From Elusimicrobiota bacterium (lineage in GTDB: Bacteria > CG03 > SLGR01), in contig PWEK01000012.1 of the NCBI GenBank assembly GCA_003553445.1, forward strand, positions 1 through 64,000: a stretch of DNA of 64,000 nucleotides. Reading direction: 5' to 3'. The position numbers were made by a program, and so were the translations under genes. Under the pieces are notes generated by a model, which ran no database searches, had not been told where the DNA came from, and was given only the letters and a program-made list of their open reading frames with translations. Positions within the stretch are counted from its first letter, which is position 1. Each line of letters starts with the position of its first letter. This document shows positions 9,256 to 18,508 of this stretch, in pieces.

Positions 9256-9996
9256 TTATAAAAATGCTATTATTATGTATTTAATACCAAGGACAAGTCT
9301 TAAAAACGCGGAGGATATCAGGCCGCGTTTCACAAATACGTATCCAAGAATTAAATTTATTATAAAAGTGACAATAACCCCGGAAATTAATATGTAATTT
9401 AGGCCGAATGTTAATCCGATAAAATCCAGATAGGAGAAAGAAAAAAGCACCGCAATGAAAGATGTTATAATTATGCCGGCAGTTTTATTTTTGAAAAGGC
9501 CTATGCATAAAGTTAATATCCCCAGCCTTAGAATAAGCTCCTCCGCAATAGCATTTTTCAACAGAAAGAATATTATGTAAAAAACACCGTCCGGGTAGGA
9601 CCGGGGGGATATATATAACATATAACGGTCAAAAATGAAATAAGAAAAAACTGCAGCGCTGACCCCGACGGGAATAAGAACAGGAAGAAATTTTTTTAAA
9701 CCCTTAAAGGTTCCCATACCCGGAAGATTATGCTTTTTTGAAAGTATAAACCCCGTAAAAGAACATATAAAACAGAGAAAAAAGAGAAGAAACAACTGAA
9801 GCGCAAGAATTCCCGTCAGGTCTTCCGCCGCCATATGTATAGACTCCGGAAATGCCTTTATCAGGTATTGAAAATAGGGTATTGATACAAGTGTTGCTAT
9901 GAGGGAAAAGAAAAAAGATTTTTTTAAAACTTCTTTTATTTCAGCGCCTCCGGTTAAGGAGTTAAAAACCTTTTTTCCAAAATTCTCACTGACCAT
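9256..9996 (-). CDS. CPBP/Abi-like intramembrane protein
   Basis: Polytopic; contains AEELILRLG matching the EExxxR motif; histidine motifs appear absent. Confidence 0.6.
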   Translation of the reverse strand: MVSENFGKKVFNSLTGGAEIKEVLKKSFFFSLIATLVSIPYFQYLIKAFPESIHMAAEDLTGILALQLFLLFFLCFICSFTGFILSKKHNLPGMGTFKGLKKFLPVLIPVGVSAAVFSYFIFDRYMLYISPRSYPDGVFYIIFFLLKNAIAEELILRLGILTLCIGLFKNKTAGIIITSFIAVLFSFSYLDFIGLTFGLNYILISGVIVTFIINLILGYVFVKRGLISSAFLRLVLGIKYIIIAFL

Positions 9997-10022
9997 AAAC
10001 TATCTTTTTATGTATAAGACTT

Positions 10023-10913
10023 TTAGAAATATATTTCTCCGCTTAAGTTTAACGCAAGACCGGTATTATCCGCATCTCTTGCCCCTATGCCTGCCATCGG
10101 GGTCAAACTGAAGCTGTCCGAAATCTTTATACGGCAACCGGCAGTGAAAAACATGGCGCTGTCATCAACATCGGGAATACCGGCCCACGCTATTTTTAAT
10201 ACCGGACTAACTCTGCCTGGAAAACCGGCATCCATACTCAATGAGCCGTGAGAACCGAGCGAAGGATAGTACCTATACGCAGCCAGTAAATGCGCAGCCC
10301 TCTTGCGGCCCCCTCTTAATTCTGCTCCGGCTCCCAGTTTTGTTTCTTCATCCGTAACGCCCACAAGAAGTTTTCCGGCCAATGAGAAATGTTCACTGAT
10401 GTATTTAGAACCCGCATAACCGTAATAATAGCGTTTGGCAGCATCCTCTGCTCCCCCGGCTCCCATTAAAACTGCATAGCTTTCAAACTCATGCCTGTAA
10501 CCGGCTTCCATAAAAGTAAAATCGTCATCACTGTCAATCGATGAATGTTCTGCGCTGAAATTAATACCGCTTTTTACTTTTCGGGCTGCTGTTTCTTCTT
10601 TTTCAATTTCCAGTTCCATTCCCTCTTGAACCCGGGCATCGGCAATAAGCAGGACGGATGTTTCCTCTGTAGCCGAAAGAACAGGCACGCTGTGGTCCAG
10701 CAGCATCCGGCTTCTGATAGTTCTTCCGTCAATGGGATGCGGAGTATAATCGATTTTATACACATTTACACTATCTCCCTCTCTCAAACCGTGTGCCATT
10801 CCGCAGTCTACATAAACTCTTGCCCCGTCAACCTTTAAAACATAATACCCCTCTGCAGAAACAGCTGAACTAAAAGATATAGTTAATAAAACAAAAAGAA
10901 AAATGAATTTCAT
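10023..10913 (-). CDS. Exported protein of unknown function, probable outer-membrane beta-strand-rich domain
   Basis: Signal peptide MKFIFLFVLLTISFSSAVSA; alternating C-terminal strands ending in ...LNLSGEIYF. Confidence 0.5.
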   Translation of the reverse strand: MKFIFLFVLLTISFSSAVSAEGYYVLKVDGARVYVDCGMAHGLREGDSVNVYKIDYTPHPIDGRTIRSRMLLDHSVPVLSATEETSVLLIADARVQEGMELEIEKEETAARKVKSGINFSAEHSSIDSDDDFTFMEAGYRHEFESYAVLMGAGGAEDAAKRYYYGYAGSKYISEHFSLAGKLLVGVTDEETKLGAGAELRGGRKRAAHLLAAYRYYPSLGSHGSLSMDAGFPGRVSPVLKIAWAGIPDVDDSAMFFTAGCRIKISDSFSLTPMAGIGARDADNTGLALNLSGEIYF

Positions 10914-10998
10914 AAAATTCCTCCGTTAATTCCCAAACTACTCATTAATTTTAATAAATTGAATTTAACACTACCGGACATGCCTCACACCTGAAAAC

Positions 10999-11388
10999 TC
11001 ACTTTTTAAGAATCTCACTGCATTTATCTAAAAGGACCTCATTGTCAAAAGGCTTAATAATATAACCGTCCGCATTTTTCTCAAAACCCTTATCCACGTC
11101 TTTCATTCCGGACTTTCCCGTAATTAATATTATTTTTATCTTTGAAGTCTTCTTTTCGTCTTTAAGAATTTTACAAACCTCATATCCGTTTATATCGGGG
11201 AGCATGATGTCCAGAAGCATAATGTCCGGTTTAACCTCTTCAGCAAGACGCAGCCCTTCTTCTCCATTCAATGAAGTAAAAACTTTATAACCGCTTTTGC
11301 TGAAAATAATCCTCAGCGATGAAAGCATCCCTCTATCATCATCTACAATCAAAACCTTTCTTTTTTTAAATAAACTGCCAAAGACCAT
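10999..11388 (-). CDS. Single-domain response regulator (receiver only)
   Basis: KVLIVDDDRGMLSSLRIIF, DIMLLDIMLPDINGYEVCK, IILITGKSG, GYIIKPFD; no output domain. Confidence 0.9.
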   Translation of the reverse strand: MVFGSLFKKRKVLIVDDDRGMLSSLRIIFSKSGYKVFTSLNGEEGLRLAEEVKPDIMLLDIMLPDINGYEVCKILKDEKKTSKIKIILITGKSGMKDVDKGFEKNADGYIIKPFDNEVLLDKCSEILKK

Positions 11389-11507
11389 ATTGCATTATCT
11401 CCTTTTATGCGAATTTTCCAATCCACCTTTTATAGCTTTCATTATTTTATTTAATTATTGCTATATTCCAGGTTGCTTGTCAAGCAGGGAATTTAAGAAA
11501 TACAAAT

Positions 11508-11536
11508 TAGACCTTTTTTCTGAAATTTCATATAAT
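11508..11536 (+). promoter_or_regulatory. Promoter for the acyltransferase gene (predicted leaderless from ATG at 11544)
   Basis: TAGACC (11508-11513), 17 bp, TATAAT (11531-11536). Confidence 0.45.
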
Positions 11537-11537
11537 T

Positions 11538-12251
11538 ATGCCTATGTTAAGAACAATCCTATGGTGGGTAACATTTATACCTGCAACTGTCTTTTTTTCC
11601 CTTGCAGCAATTGCAGCCGGTTTTTTTGATAAAACTGGCAATACATCACATAATTTAAACAGAATCTGGGCAAAAACAATAATGCTTGCCAGCGGCTGCA
11701 GAATAAATATCAAAGGCCTGCAAAATCTGCGCAATAACACCGGTATGATAATCGTATCCAATCACCAGAGCGGTTTTGATATATATGCCTACACCGCTTA
11801 TCTCCCCATTCAAATCAGATGGATAGCGAAAAAAGAGCTTTTTAAAATACCCCTCATGGGCCCTGGAATGAAAGCATCGCGCTACATCAGCATAAACCGG
11901 GAAAACCCCAGAGAAGCGCTAAAAAACCTTAAAGAAGCATCCCTACTTGTAAAAAAGGGGGCTTCAGCTGTAATTTTTCCGGAAGGAACCAGAACACCTG
12001 ACGGCAGGCTGAAAAATTTCAAAAAAGGGTTTTTCCGGCTTGTAAAAATGGCAAAAAGCCCCGTTATTCCTATTACAATAAACGGAACCTTTAATATCAT
12101 GAAGAAAAAAAGCTGGCGGATACACCCGCAAACAATCACCATAAGAATAGGAAGACCCATTTCTTATGAGGAAATAAAAAACAGAAGCGAAGATGAGATT
12201 TTAAATGTTTTGCGCCAAACCATCGAGGATAACCTCGACCGGCATAGTTAA
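11538..12251 (+). CDS. plsC: 1-acyl-sn-glycerol-3-phosphate acyltransferase (start may be 11544)
   Basis: VSNHQSGFDIYA (NHxxxxD) and FPEGTRTPDGRLKNFKKGFF. Confidence 0.88.
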   Translation: MPMLRTILWWVTFIPATVFFSLAAIAAGFFDKTGNTSHNLNRIWAKTIMLASGCRINIKGLQNLRNNTGMIIVSNHQSGFDIYAYTAYLPIQIRWIAKKELFKIPLMGPGMKASRYISINRENPREALKNLKEASLLVKKGASAVIFPEGTRTPDGRLKNFKKGFFRLVKMAKSPVIPITINGTFNIMKKKSWRIHPQTITIRIGRPISYEEIKNRSEDEILNVLRQTIEDNLDRHS

Positions 12252-12254
12252 AAA

Positions 12255-15068
12255 TTACCTGGAAATATCAATACCTTTAAGGCCTTCGAGCTGATAATCT
12301 TCTGAAGCCATAACAAATATTACCGGATTTTGCAGATACTTTTTTGCGTTTTCTTTTATCTCTTCAGGGGTAATATTCTCCACTGTTCTTCGAAACCTGC
12401 TTCCGTCAGGATCTTCTACGCCGTATATCATATCCAGGGCTGCGTTTTCAGCCCGGGCGGAATTACTCTGGCGATAGAAAAATTCATTAAAAACAGTTTT
12501 GGAAACCGCCCTGTCAATGTCCTCCTGATTAACATATTCATTCCTTATGCGCTCCATCACTTTCATCACACGCTCTAGCGCTTCGGGAATATACTCCCGG
12601 GATGTATTAAAAGTTACCTCGAAATACCCCGGAACAAGCCCTGTAACCAGCCTGGCCCATGAAGCATAAACAAGCCCCGGGCCTTCCCCTCTCAATGATC
12701 TCTGCAACCACCCGGAAGGGAAATCACTTATTATATTTGACATAACCCTCATTTTAGGGAAATCCTCATGCCCATAATGTACTACGGGACCAAATCCGAT
12801 TTTCACCGCCGCCACCGGCTTTGCGGTATCTATCTTATGAAATCCCGGCTGAGATATCTCCGGATTATATATTTCTTTATCACCTTTTGACTCAGCAGGC
12901 ATATCGCCAAAATATTTTCGTGCCTTTTTATAAACTTTATCCGGCTCCACATCCCCCACTACAGAAATCACGGCATTTTCTGCATTTATCCGGTTTTGGT
13001 GGTATTTTCTTAATTCCTCAACAGTTAAATTTTCAACCGTTTCCCTTCTCCCCGCAGAAGTCAAAGACCATTGGTGATCCCTGAAATAGCCTTTCCTGAA
13101 CTTCCTGCTCAACTCTCCGTACCATGAATCGTCCTGCCTGTCTATGGAGGCAATAAGCCTAGGCCGGATAATATCCCACTGCTGACTTGAAAAAGAAGGC
13201 CTTAAAACCGCTTCAGCCATAAGCCCCATAACCTCCGGCCAATCCTCACTTAGAGAGCTGGCGCGCACATAATCGGTATTATAGCCGCTTGATGAACTGA
13301 TGCTTGCCCCCATGTCCTCAATTTTATTTATAAAGTCTTCGGCAGAATAATTTTGAGTTCCCCTTGTTAACATTGAAGTCATAGCCCTGGCCCTTCCCTC
13401 TCTGCCCTTCTCTTCAGCCAGAAGTCCGCCCTTAAAGTATAGGTGCATGGAAACCTTAGGAACTGCGTTAGATTTCTGAACTACCAGATTCAGGCCGTTG
13501 TTAAGCTCATAGTATTTGTACTCCCCCATCTCCGGGATTCTTCTTTCAATCTCCTCCTCCCGGGGGCGTTTTATTTCTTCAAAATGCTTTCTGTTATCCA
13601 GCTCATAAACATTCAAGGGAAAATCAGCTCTATCTAATTCCTTTTCTCTTTTAAGGGGTTCAGCGGTGTGCTTTTCAGTTTCCGGAAGAAGTTTTACCGT
13701 TATAACATTTTGAGGATCAAGGTACCTGCGCGCCGCTGATTTTAAATCCTGCGGCGTTAACTTCTTAATCTCTTTCAAATACCTGTAAATATAATCCGGG
13801 TCAGAGGTGTCAATTATATCCTCCGCCAGTCTCGAGGCGACATCCTGCACTTTCTGATTTCCCCCCTGAATTGCTGAAATAATATTTTTCCTGGCCCGAT
13901 CCAGCTCCCTTTCGCTCACGGTTTCCCTTCTTACTTTATTTATATGCTCCAGGACAGCGTCCTGCAGCTTGCCAACCGCCTCCTCATAGTCCTCGACCGC
14001 AGCCACCTCGGCATCCACTCCGAAAAAACCTTCTCCCCATGAAAAACTCAGATTATAGGAATTGATAACAGTCGCAAGCTGTCTGTCATCTCTCAAATCT
14101 CGCCTGAGCCGTGAAGATTCCCCCTGTCCCATTATGGCCGATAGAAGATCCAGAGACAAATCATCCCTGCATCCCTGTTTTGTCGAAGGCCATGCAAACC
14201 TTACCCTCGGCCGGTGAATATCCGCTCTGCCTGAAACCCTTTTTCCCGAAGGGCGCCCGGGTTCATCGGGAAAGCCTATTTCCGGCAGCTCTCCCGCGGG
14301 GACATCTTCCCATATATCAGCAAGCTCCCTTACTATCTCTTTTGGGTTTATATCACCCGCTACGGAAAAGACCATATTATTAGGAAGATACATCCTTTTA
14401 TAAAAATCCTTTACCTGATCATGGGTAATCTCCAGAAATTCATCTATGTATCCTATAGTAGGGTGTCTGGCCGGATGCGCATCATATCTTGCCTTCTGAG
14501 TAAGGCGCCACAGTATCCTCCCCGGCTCTCCCTCTCCCATGGAAAACTCCTGTTTTATTACTTCTCTCTCCCGCTGAAATTCACTCTCGGGCAAACTTGC
14601 GTTAATGATCCAATCCGAAAGGAGTTCTATTACCTTTGAGGAGTGAGCGCTTGGAGCATTGATATAGTAAAAAACACCATCGAGGCCTGTAGCAGCGTTT
14701 TTCTGGGCCCCGATGCGACCCAGTATTTCATTCGACTCTTCCTCGGTTCTGGTAGTTGTTGTACCCCCGGATAGAAGGTGTTCAAGAAAATGCGAAATAC
14801 CCGATCCCGAATACTCCTGTTCAAATATTGAACCTGTCTGCACCCATAGCTGAGCGCTCACAACAGGCGCGGCAGGCATCCTTTTTGCAACGACAACCAT
14901 TCTGTTGTCAAGACGGGCAACAACCCTGTCAGAATCCTGACGAAGAATCTCGTAATTCACAGGAGCTTTTCCAGGAAAAATTCTTTTGCCGCATCCGTAA
15001 ATAAGCATACAGGCTGAAATAAATACAATCGCATTGTAAAAGTTATAATACCTTTTTAATTTAAACAT
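12255..15068 (-). CDS. M16-family zinc metallopeptidase, two-domain lipoprotein
   Basis: HFLEH inverted zinc motif (SGISHFLEHLLSGG), REREVIKQEFSM, second M16-like half from about residue 500; lipobox-like MLIYGC. Confidence 0.88.
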   Translation of the reverse strand: MFKLKRYYNFYNAIVFISACMLIYGCGKRIFPGKAPVNYEILRQDSDRVVARLDNRMVVVAKRMPAAPVVSAQLWVQTGSIFEQEYSGSGISHFLEHLLSGGTTTTRTEEESNEILGRIGAQKNAATGLDGVFYYINAPSAHSSKVIELLSDWIINASLPESEFQREREVIKQEFSMGEGEPGRILWRLTQKARYDAHPARHPTIGYIDEFLEITHDQVKDFYKRMYLPNNMVFSVAGDINPKEIVRELADIWEDVPAGELPEIGFPDEPGRPSGKRVSGRADIHRPRVRFAWPSTKQGCRDDLSLDLLSAIMGQGESSRLRRDLRDDRQLATVINSYNLSFSWGEGFFGVDAEVAAVEDYEEAVGKLQDAVLEHINKVRRETVSERELDRARKNIISAIQGGNQKVQDVASRLAEDIIDTSDPDYIYRYLKEIKKLTPQDLKSAARRYLDPQNVITVKLLPETEKHTAEPLKREKELDRADFPLNVYELDNRKHFEEIKRPREEEIERRIPEMGEYKYYELNNGLNLVVQKSNAVPKVSMHLYFKGGLLAEEKGREGRARAMTSMLTRGTQNYSAEDFINKIEDMGASISSSSGYNTDYVRASSLSEDWPEVMGLMAEAVLRPSFSSQQWDIIRPRLIASIDRQDDSWYGELSRKFRKGYFRDHQWSLTSAGRRETVENLTVEELRKYHQNRINAENAVISVVGDVEPDKVYKKARKYFGDMPAESKGDKEIYNPEISQPGFHKIDTAKPVAAVKIGFGPVVHYGHEDFPKMRVMSNIISDFPSGWLQRSLRGEGPGLVYASWARLVTGLVPGYFEVTFNTSREYIPEALERVMKVMERIRNEYVNQEDIDRAVSKTVFNEFFYRQSNSARAENAALDMIYGVEDPDGSRFRRTVENITPEEIKENAKKYLQNPVIFVMASEDYQLEGLKGIDISR

Positions 15069-15083
15069 TCAATAATAGTTAGA

Positions 15084-15767
15084 TTATCCTTCTTTATTCA
15101 TTTTTCCTGATGATGAAGAAGTAAGCAATTTTTTTATATCAGCATGACATTCAACGACAAGCGGACATTCTGTTTTTTTTAACCTGGATAGCGACTGATG
15201 TCCGCAGCCAAGAAGAATACACCCGCAGCCAAGCTGACGGGCCACCTCCCAGTCATGCGATGTGTCTCCTATAAAACATGTTTTTTCAGGGTCAAGCCCC
15301 TGTCTCTCAAAAAGAGCTCTTCCCTTTATAATTTTAGAATCCGCATAAAGATTATTTATGCCGGCGATATCCCTGAAATATCTTTTAAGGCCTGCTTTAT
15401 CAACTGATTTTTCAAGCATATTCTGTTCCATGGCAGAGAGAACAAACTGCCTTTTCTCTCCGTAAAACTCATCCAGAAGTTCAAGGGCACCGGGATATAC
15501 GCTTGTCTCGGGATTTAAAGATGCGTAATTCGCCATAAACTCAAGCCCGACTTTTTCCCAGTCTTCATCACTGAAATCAAAACCTATTTTTTCATAATAA
15601 TCTTTTATGGGAAAGGAAAAAACCTCACGATATTTCTTCTCCGACATCAAAGGCATATTTCTTTTAGAAAGCATCATATTGATACTTTTAACCGAGTATT
15701 TTAAATCGTCAAGAAGAGTGCCGTTATAATCCCATATTATTGAATTAAAAATCTCCATGCTCTTCAT
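15084..15767 (-). CDS. HAD-family hydrolase (phosphoglycolate-phosphatase-like)
   Basis: IIWDYNGTLLDDL (DxNGT), FVLSAMEQNML, CFIGDTSHDWEVARQLGC. Confidence 0.85.
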   Translation of the reverse strand: MKSMEIFNSIIWDYNGTLLDDLKYSVKSINMMLSKRNMPLMSEKKYREVFSFPIKDYYEKIGFDFSDEDWEKVGLEFMANYASLNPETSVYPGALELLDEFYGEKRQFVLSAMEQNMLEKSVDKAGLKRYFRDIAGINNLYADSKIIKGRALFERQGLDPEKTCFIGDTSHDWEVARQLGCGCILLGCGHQSLSRLKKTECPLVVECHADIKKLLTSSSSGKMNKEG

Positions 15768-15834
15768 TTTTTTACGCTGCGTGTTTCTTCCTTTGCCTCT
15801 GTTCTGCCTTTTTCACTTCATTAAATCAACTGTG

Positions 15835-15863
15835 AATATAGCAAATTGAATTACACTGTTCAA
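15835..15863 (-). promoter_or_regulatory. Promoter for the HAD hydrolase gene
   Basis: On the minus strand TTGAAC, 17 bp, TATATT. Confidence 0.5.
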
Positions 15864-15915
15864 GTAATTTCAATACGCAGCTCTCCTTTCAATACACAAC
15901 TATAACATTGAAATA

Positions 15916-15960
15916 TCAAAAAAAAATCAAATAATTCTCAAATTTTCCTCAAATTTTTTA
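15916..15960 (+). promoter_or_regulatory. Four-unit 11-bp-phased TCAAAT-type direct-repeat array (array A)
   Basis: Units TCAAAAAAAAA / TCAAATAATTC / TCAAATTTTCC / TCAAATTTTTT start at 15916, 15927, 15938, 15949. Confidence 0.7.
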
Positions 15961-15967
15961 ATTTCCC

Positions 15968-15996
15968 TTGCGTTTCATACTCAATAATGTTATATT
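15968..15996 (+). promoter_or_regulatory. Promoter downstream of array A
   Basis: TTGCGT (15968-15973), 17 bp, TATATT (15991-15996); gene start 16049 preceded by AAAGGAGAG. Confidence 0.5.
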
Positions 15997-16048
15997 TAGG
16001 CAAGTTTTTATGTATTAAAAGAAAAGATTTCTTGAAAGGAGAGCTTTT

Positions 16049-16822
16049 ATGGAAAAAAACAACTTTTCAATAGGTAAATCACTGAAATTCGGGTTAACAA
16101 CTTTCAAAGAAAACACCGGCATTATGCTTCTTATAGGGCTGGTCTCACTGCTTTTGATGATGGTGCCGGAGTTTCTTGCAACATTTGCCTTTGGGGCTGG
16201 TATCGCAGCGCTTGGATGGGTATTTACAGTTCTAAATATTATAATTACAGCCATCGTGACTTTAGGTTTAATAAAGATCGGCCTGAAATTCTGCGACGGT
16301 GAAAAAGTTTCGTTATCCGACATTTTCTCCCAGTATAATTTATTTTTAAAATATCTGGTCATAATGATCATATTTATACTTATCTCTATCCCGATTATAG
16401 TTCTTCTTGAAATACCCGGAGCACCTTCAGTAATAGGACTCATACTTTTACTACCGCTTATATACTTAATGATTAAGCTTATGTTTTTCGGATATGAACT
16501 GGTTGATAATAACGCCGGTCCCTTCGCATCAATTAAAACAAGCATTATATTGACAAAAGGATTATTCTGGAAGCTTCTTCTATTTGTCATAATAACAGTT
16601 GGTATAAATTTTGTAGGGCTGCTGGTATTAATAGTAGGTTTAATAGCCACCTCTCCCTATACCATGGTTGCAATGGCTCATGTTTATCGCCAGATCTCCG
16701 GAGAAAGCGAATCCTCACAAGAAGATGAAGAAGATTTTTTTGCGGAAGAAGAAGAATTTGAAGAGGAAGAACTAGAAGAATTCGAAGAGGAAGAAGGAGA
16801 ATTCGGAGAAGAAAAAGAATAG
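16049..16822 (+). CDS. Polytopic membrane protein with a highly acidic C-terminal tail
   Basis: About six hydrophobic segments, then EDEEDFFAEEEEFEEEELEEFEEEEGEFGEEKE. Confidence 0.7.
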   Translation: MEKNNFSIGKSLKFGLTTFKENTGIMLLIGLVSLLLMMVPEFLATFAFGAGIAALGWVFTVLNIIITAIVTLGLIKIGLKFCDGEKVSLSDIFSQYNLFLKYLVIMIIFILISIPIIVLLEIPGAPSVIGLILLLPLIYLMIKLMFFGYELVDNNAGPFASIKTSIILTKGLFWKLLLFVIITVGINFVGLLVLIVGLIATSPYTMVAMAHVYRQISGESESSQEDEEDFFAEEEEFEEEELEEFEEEEGEFGEEKE

Positions 16823-16847
16823 AAAAAATCCCTTCAGGCATTAACAG

Positions 16848-16871
16848 TACCCGCATAGAAATATGCGGGTA
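16848..16871. terminator. Hairpin between convergent genes (possible bidirectional terminator)
   Basis: TACCCGCATA-GAAA-TATGCGGGTA: perfect 10-bp stem with GAAA loop. Confidence 0.65.
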
Positions 16872-16921
16872 TTGTTTATATATCAGAAGCTGAAGTATCC
16901 GCAATAGAAAATAAATACATC

Positions 16922-18133
16922 TTATTCAAAGGAGGCGTGATCAAAATTGTCCAGCCTTTCAGATATTTCCTCCCATGTATTTTCAATCTCTTCTCTCTTT
17001 AAAGAACATATTTGAGGACACTCATAATCCCCATATACAACGCTGTGCAATGGTATTATCTTATGCCCGGATTCACGGTTGACCCAGGTCAAAACATATT
17101 GTACATCGTCTACATAGGCCTTCCCTGTCAACCTGTTTTTTTTCAAAATAATATTCAGAATTTTTCCGTATTCCACCTCATGCGTAGGCACGGAACGGGG
17201 CCTGTAATGCTGATTTGACAGAAAATTTCCCATTGAATAAGCTACAAAAACATCACGCTTAGCTCCGCTATTCTCTTTCTCGGTGATAAACTCCATGGGC
17301 TGAACAACATGAGGATGGCTTCCTAAAATAATATCGGCCCCTGACTCAGCAAGAGCAGCGGCCAGATCCTTCTGCGTTTGAACCGGCTCTGTCCTATACT
17401 CCTGCCCCCAGTGCATATATACAGCTACAATATCCGCTCCGTAACTCCGGCAGATTTCTATATCCCTCTTGAAAACTTCAGCGGCTTTTTTTTCTATCGG
17501 CACATCAGATGACGCCCCGATATAATTAATGCTGAACTCCTTTCCGGCTGGAACAGGTATCATGTTTGTGCTTTCCGTATATGCAAGAAATGCGATTTTT
17601 AAGTTGTTTTCTTCTACAATGAGCGGTTTTTTTTGTTCCTCCCTGCTTCTGTAAGTGCCGAATGTTTTTGCCCCGGCTTTTTCAAAAACATCTATAGTGC
17701 GGAAAAGGGCATCTATGCCGGCGTCCAGCGAATGGTTATTTGCCGTAGATATTAAGTCAAATCCCGATAAAACAAGATCAGAAGCAATCTCATCCGGACT
17801 TTTAAAGCGAGGAAACCCCGCATATCCCTCTTCTTCACCCGGAAGGGTTGACTCAAAATTACATACGGCGTATTCCGCATCCCTTATGTACTCTTTTATG
17901 TATTGAAAACTGGAACTGAAGTCATACCCGCCGCCGGCATAAGCCTGTCTTACCTGCGGCATATGCATCATAATATCTCCCACAGCAGAAATTTTTACCC
18001 TGTCATATTTATAATTTAAAAGGCCTTTTTCTAAATCTATTTCTAATTTATATGCAGGTACAGGTGTGTATGCCTGCCGTATTAAAACTGTCAGAAGTAA
18101 TGCTAAAAAAACTATCCCTTTTACAGCCTTCAG
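16922..18133 (-). CDS. CapA-family (poly-gamma-glutamate biosynthesis-like) protein; proposed CTG start
   Basis: GDIMMHMPQV, STANNHSLDAG, ILGSHPHVVQP, VAYSMGNFLSNQ. Frame is open upstream of the first ATG (17983) to CTG at 18133 and encodes a signal-peptide-like LKAVKGIVFLALLLTVLIRQAYT, with GGGAGG 7 nt upstream. Confidence 0.75.
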   Translation of the reverse strand: MKAVKGIVFLALLLTVLIRQAYTPVPAYKLEIDLEKGLLNYKYDRVKISAVGDIMMHMPQVRQAYAGGGYDFSSSFQYIKEYIRDAEYAVCNFESTLPGEEEGYAGFPRFKSPDEIASDLVLSGFDLISTANNHSLDAGIDALFRTIDVFEKAGAKTFGTYRSREEQKKPLIVEENNLKIAFLAYTESTNMIPVPAGKEFSINYIGASSDVPIEKKAAEVFKRDIEICRSYGADIVAVYMHWGQEYRTEPVQTQKDLAAALAESGADIILGSHPHVVQPMEFITEKENSGAKRDVFVAYSMGNFLSNQHYRPRSVPTHEVEYGKILNIILKKNRLTGKAYVDDVQYVLTWVNRESGHKIIPLHSVVYGDYECPQICSLKREEIENTWEEISERLDNFDHASFE

Positions 18134-18136
18134 AAG

Positions 18137-18508
18137 TCACCCTCCCAGTAAGTTTCTTATTTCATCCTCACCGAAACCGAAATAATGGGCTATTTCATGT
18201 ATAACTGTCCTGTAAATATGCCCCTTCATCTCTTCAGTCAGAAAATCCCCGTATACTTCTTCGAAACTCTCTTTATAAATCTCTATGCGCGTAGGTTCAT
18301 GCTGTATTGAAAAAACTCTTTTATCCTTCTTTGAAACACCGATAAACATTCCAAAAATAACCATTCCCCGGTGCTCCGCCGCTATTTCCGGAGGCACTTT
18401 TTCACGGCAGAGAACCCTGATTTCCTCCTTCTCGAGAATTCTTTTATACTCCCCGGGTATATTTCTTAAAATATAATTAACCTCTTTTTCAAATTCCTGC
18501 AACCTCAT
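18137..18508 (-). CDS. Minimal zincin-like metallopeptidase family protein
   Basis: YRTVIHEIAHYFGFGEDEIR (HExxH...E). Confidence 0.8.
   Translation of the reverse strand: MRLQEFEKEVNYILRNIPGEYKRILEKEEIRVLCREKVPPEIAAEHRGMVIFGMFIGVSKKDKRVFSIQHEPTRIEIYKESFEEVYGDFLTEEMKGHIYRTVIHEIAHYFGFGEDEIRNLLGG

Noticed and set aside
16015-16650. 211-aa - strand ORF antisense to the acidic-tail membrane protein
   Set aside because: Mirror frame of a hydrophobic gene; the + strand gene has SD, promoter and terminator.
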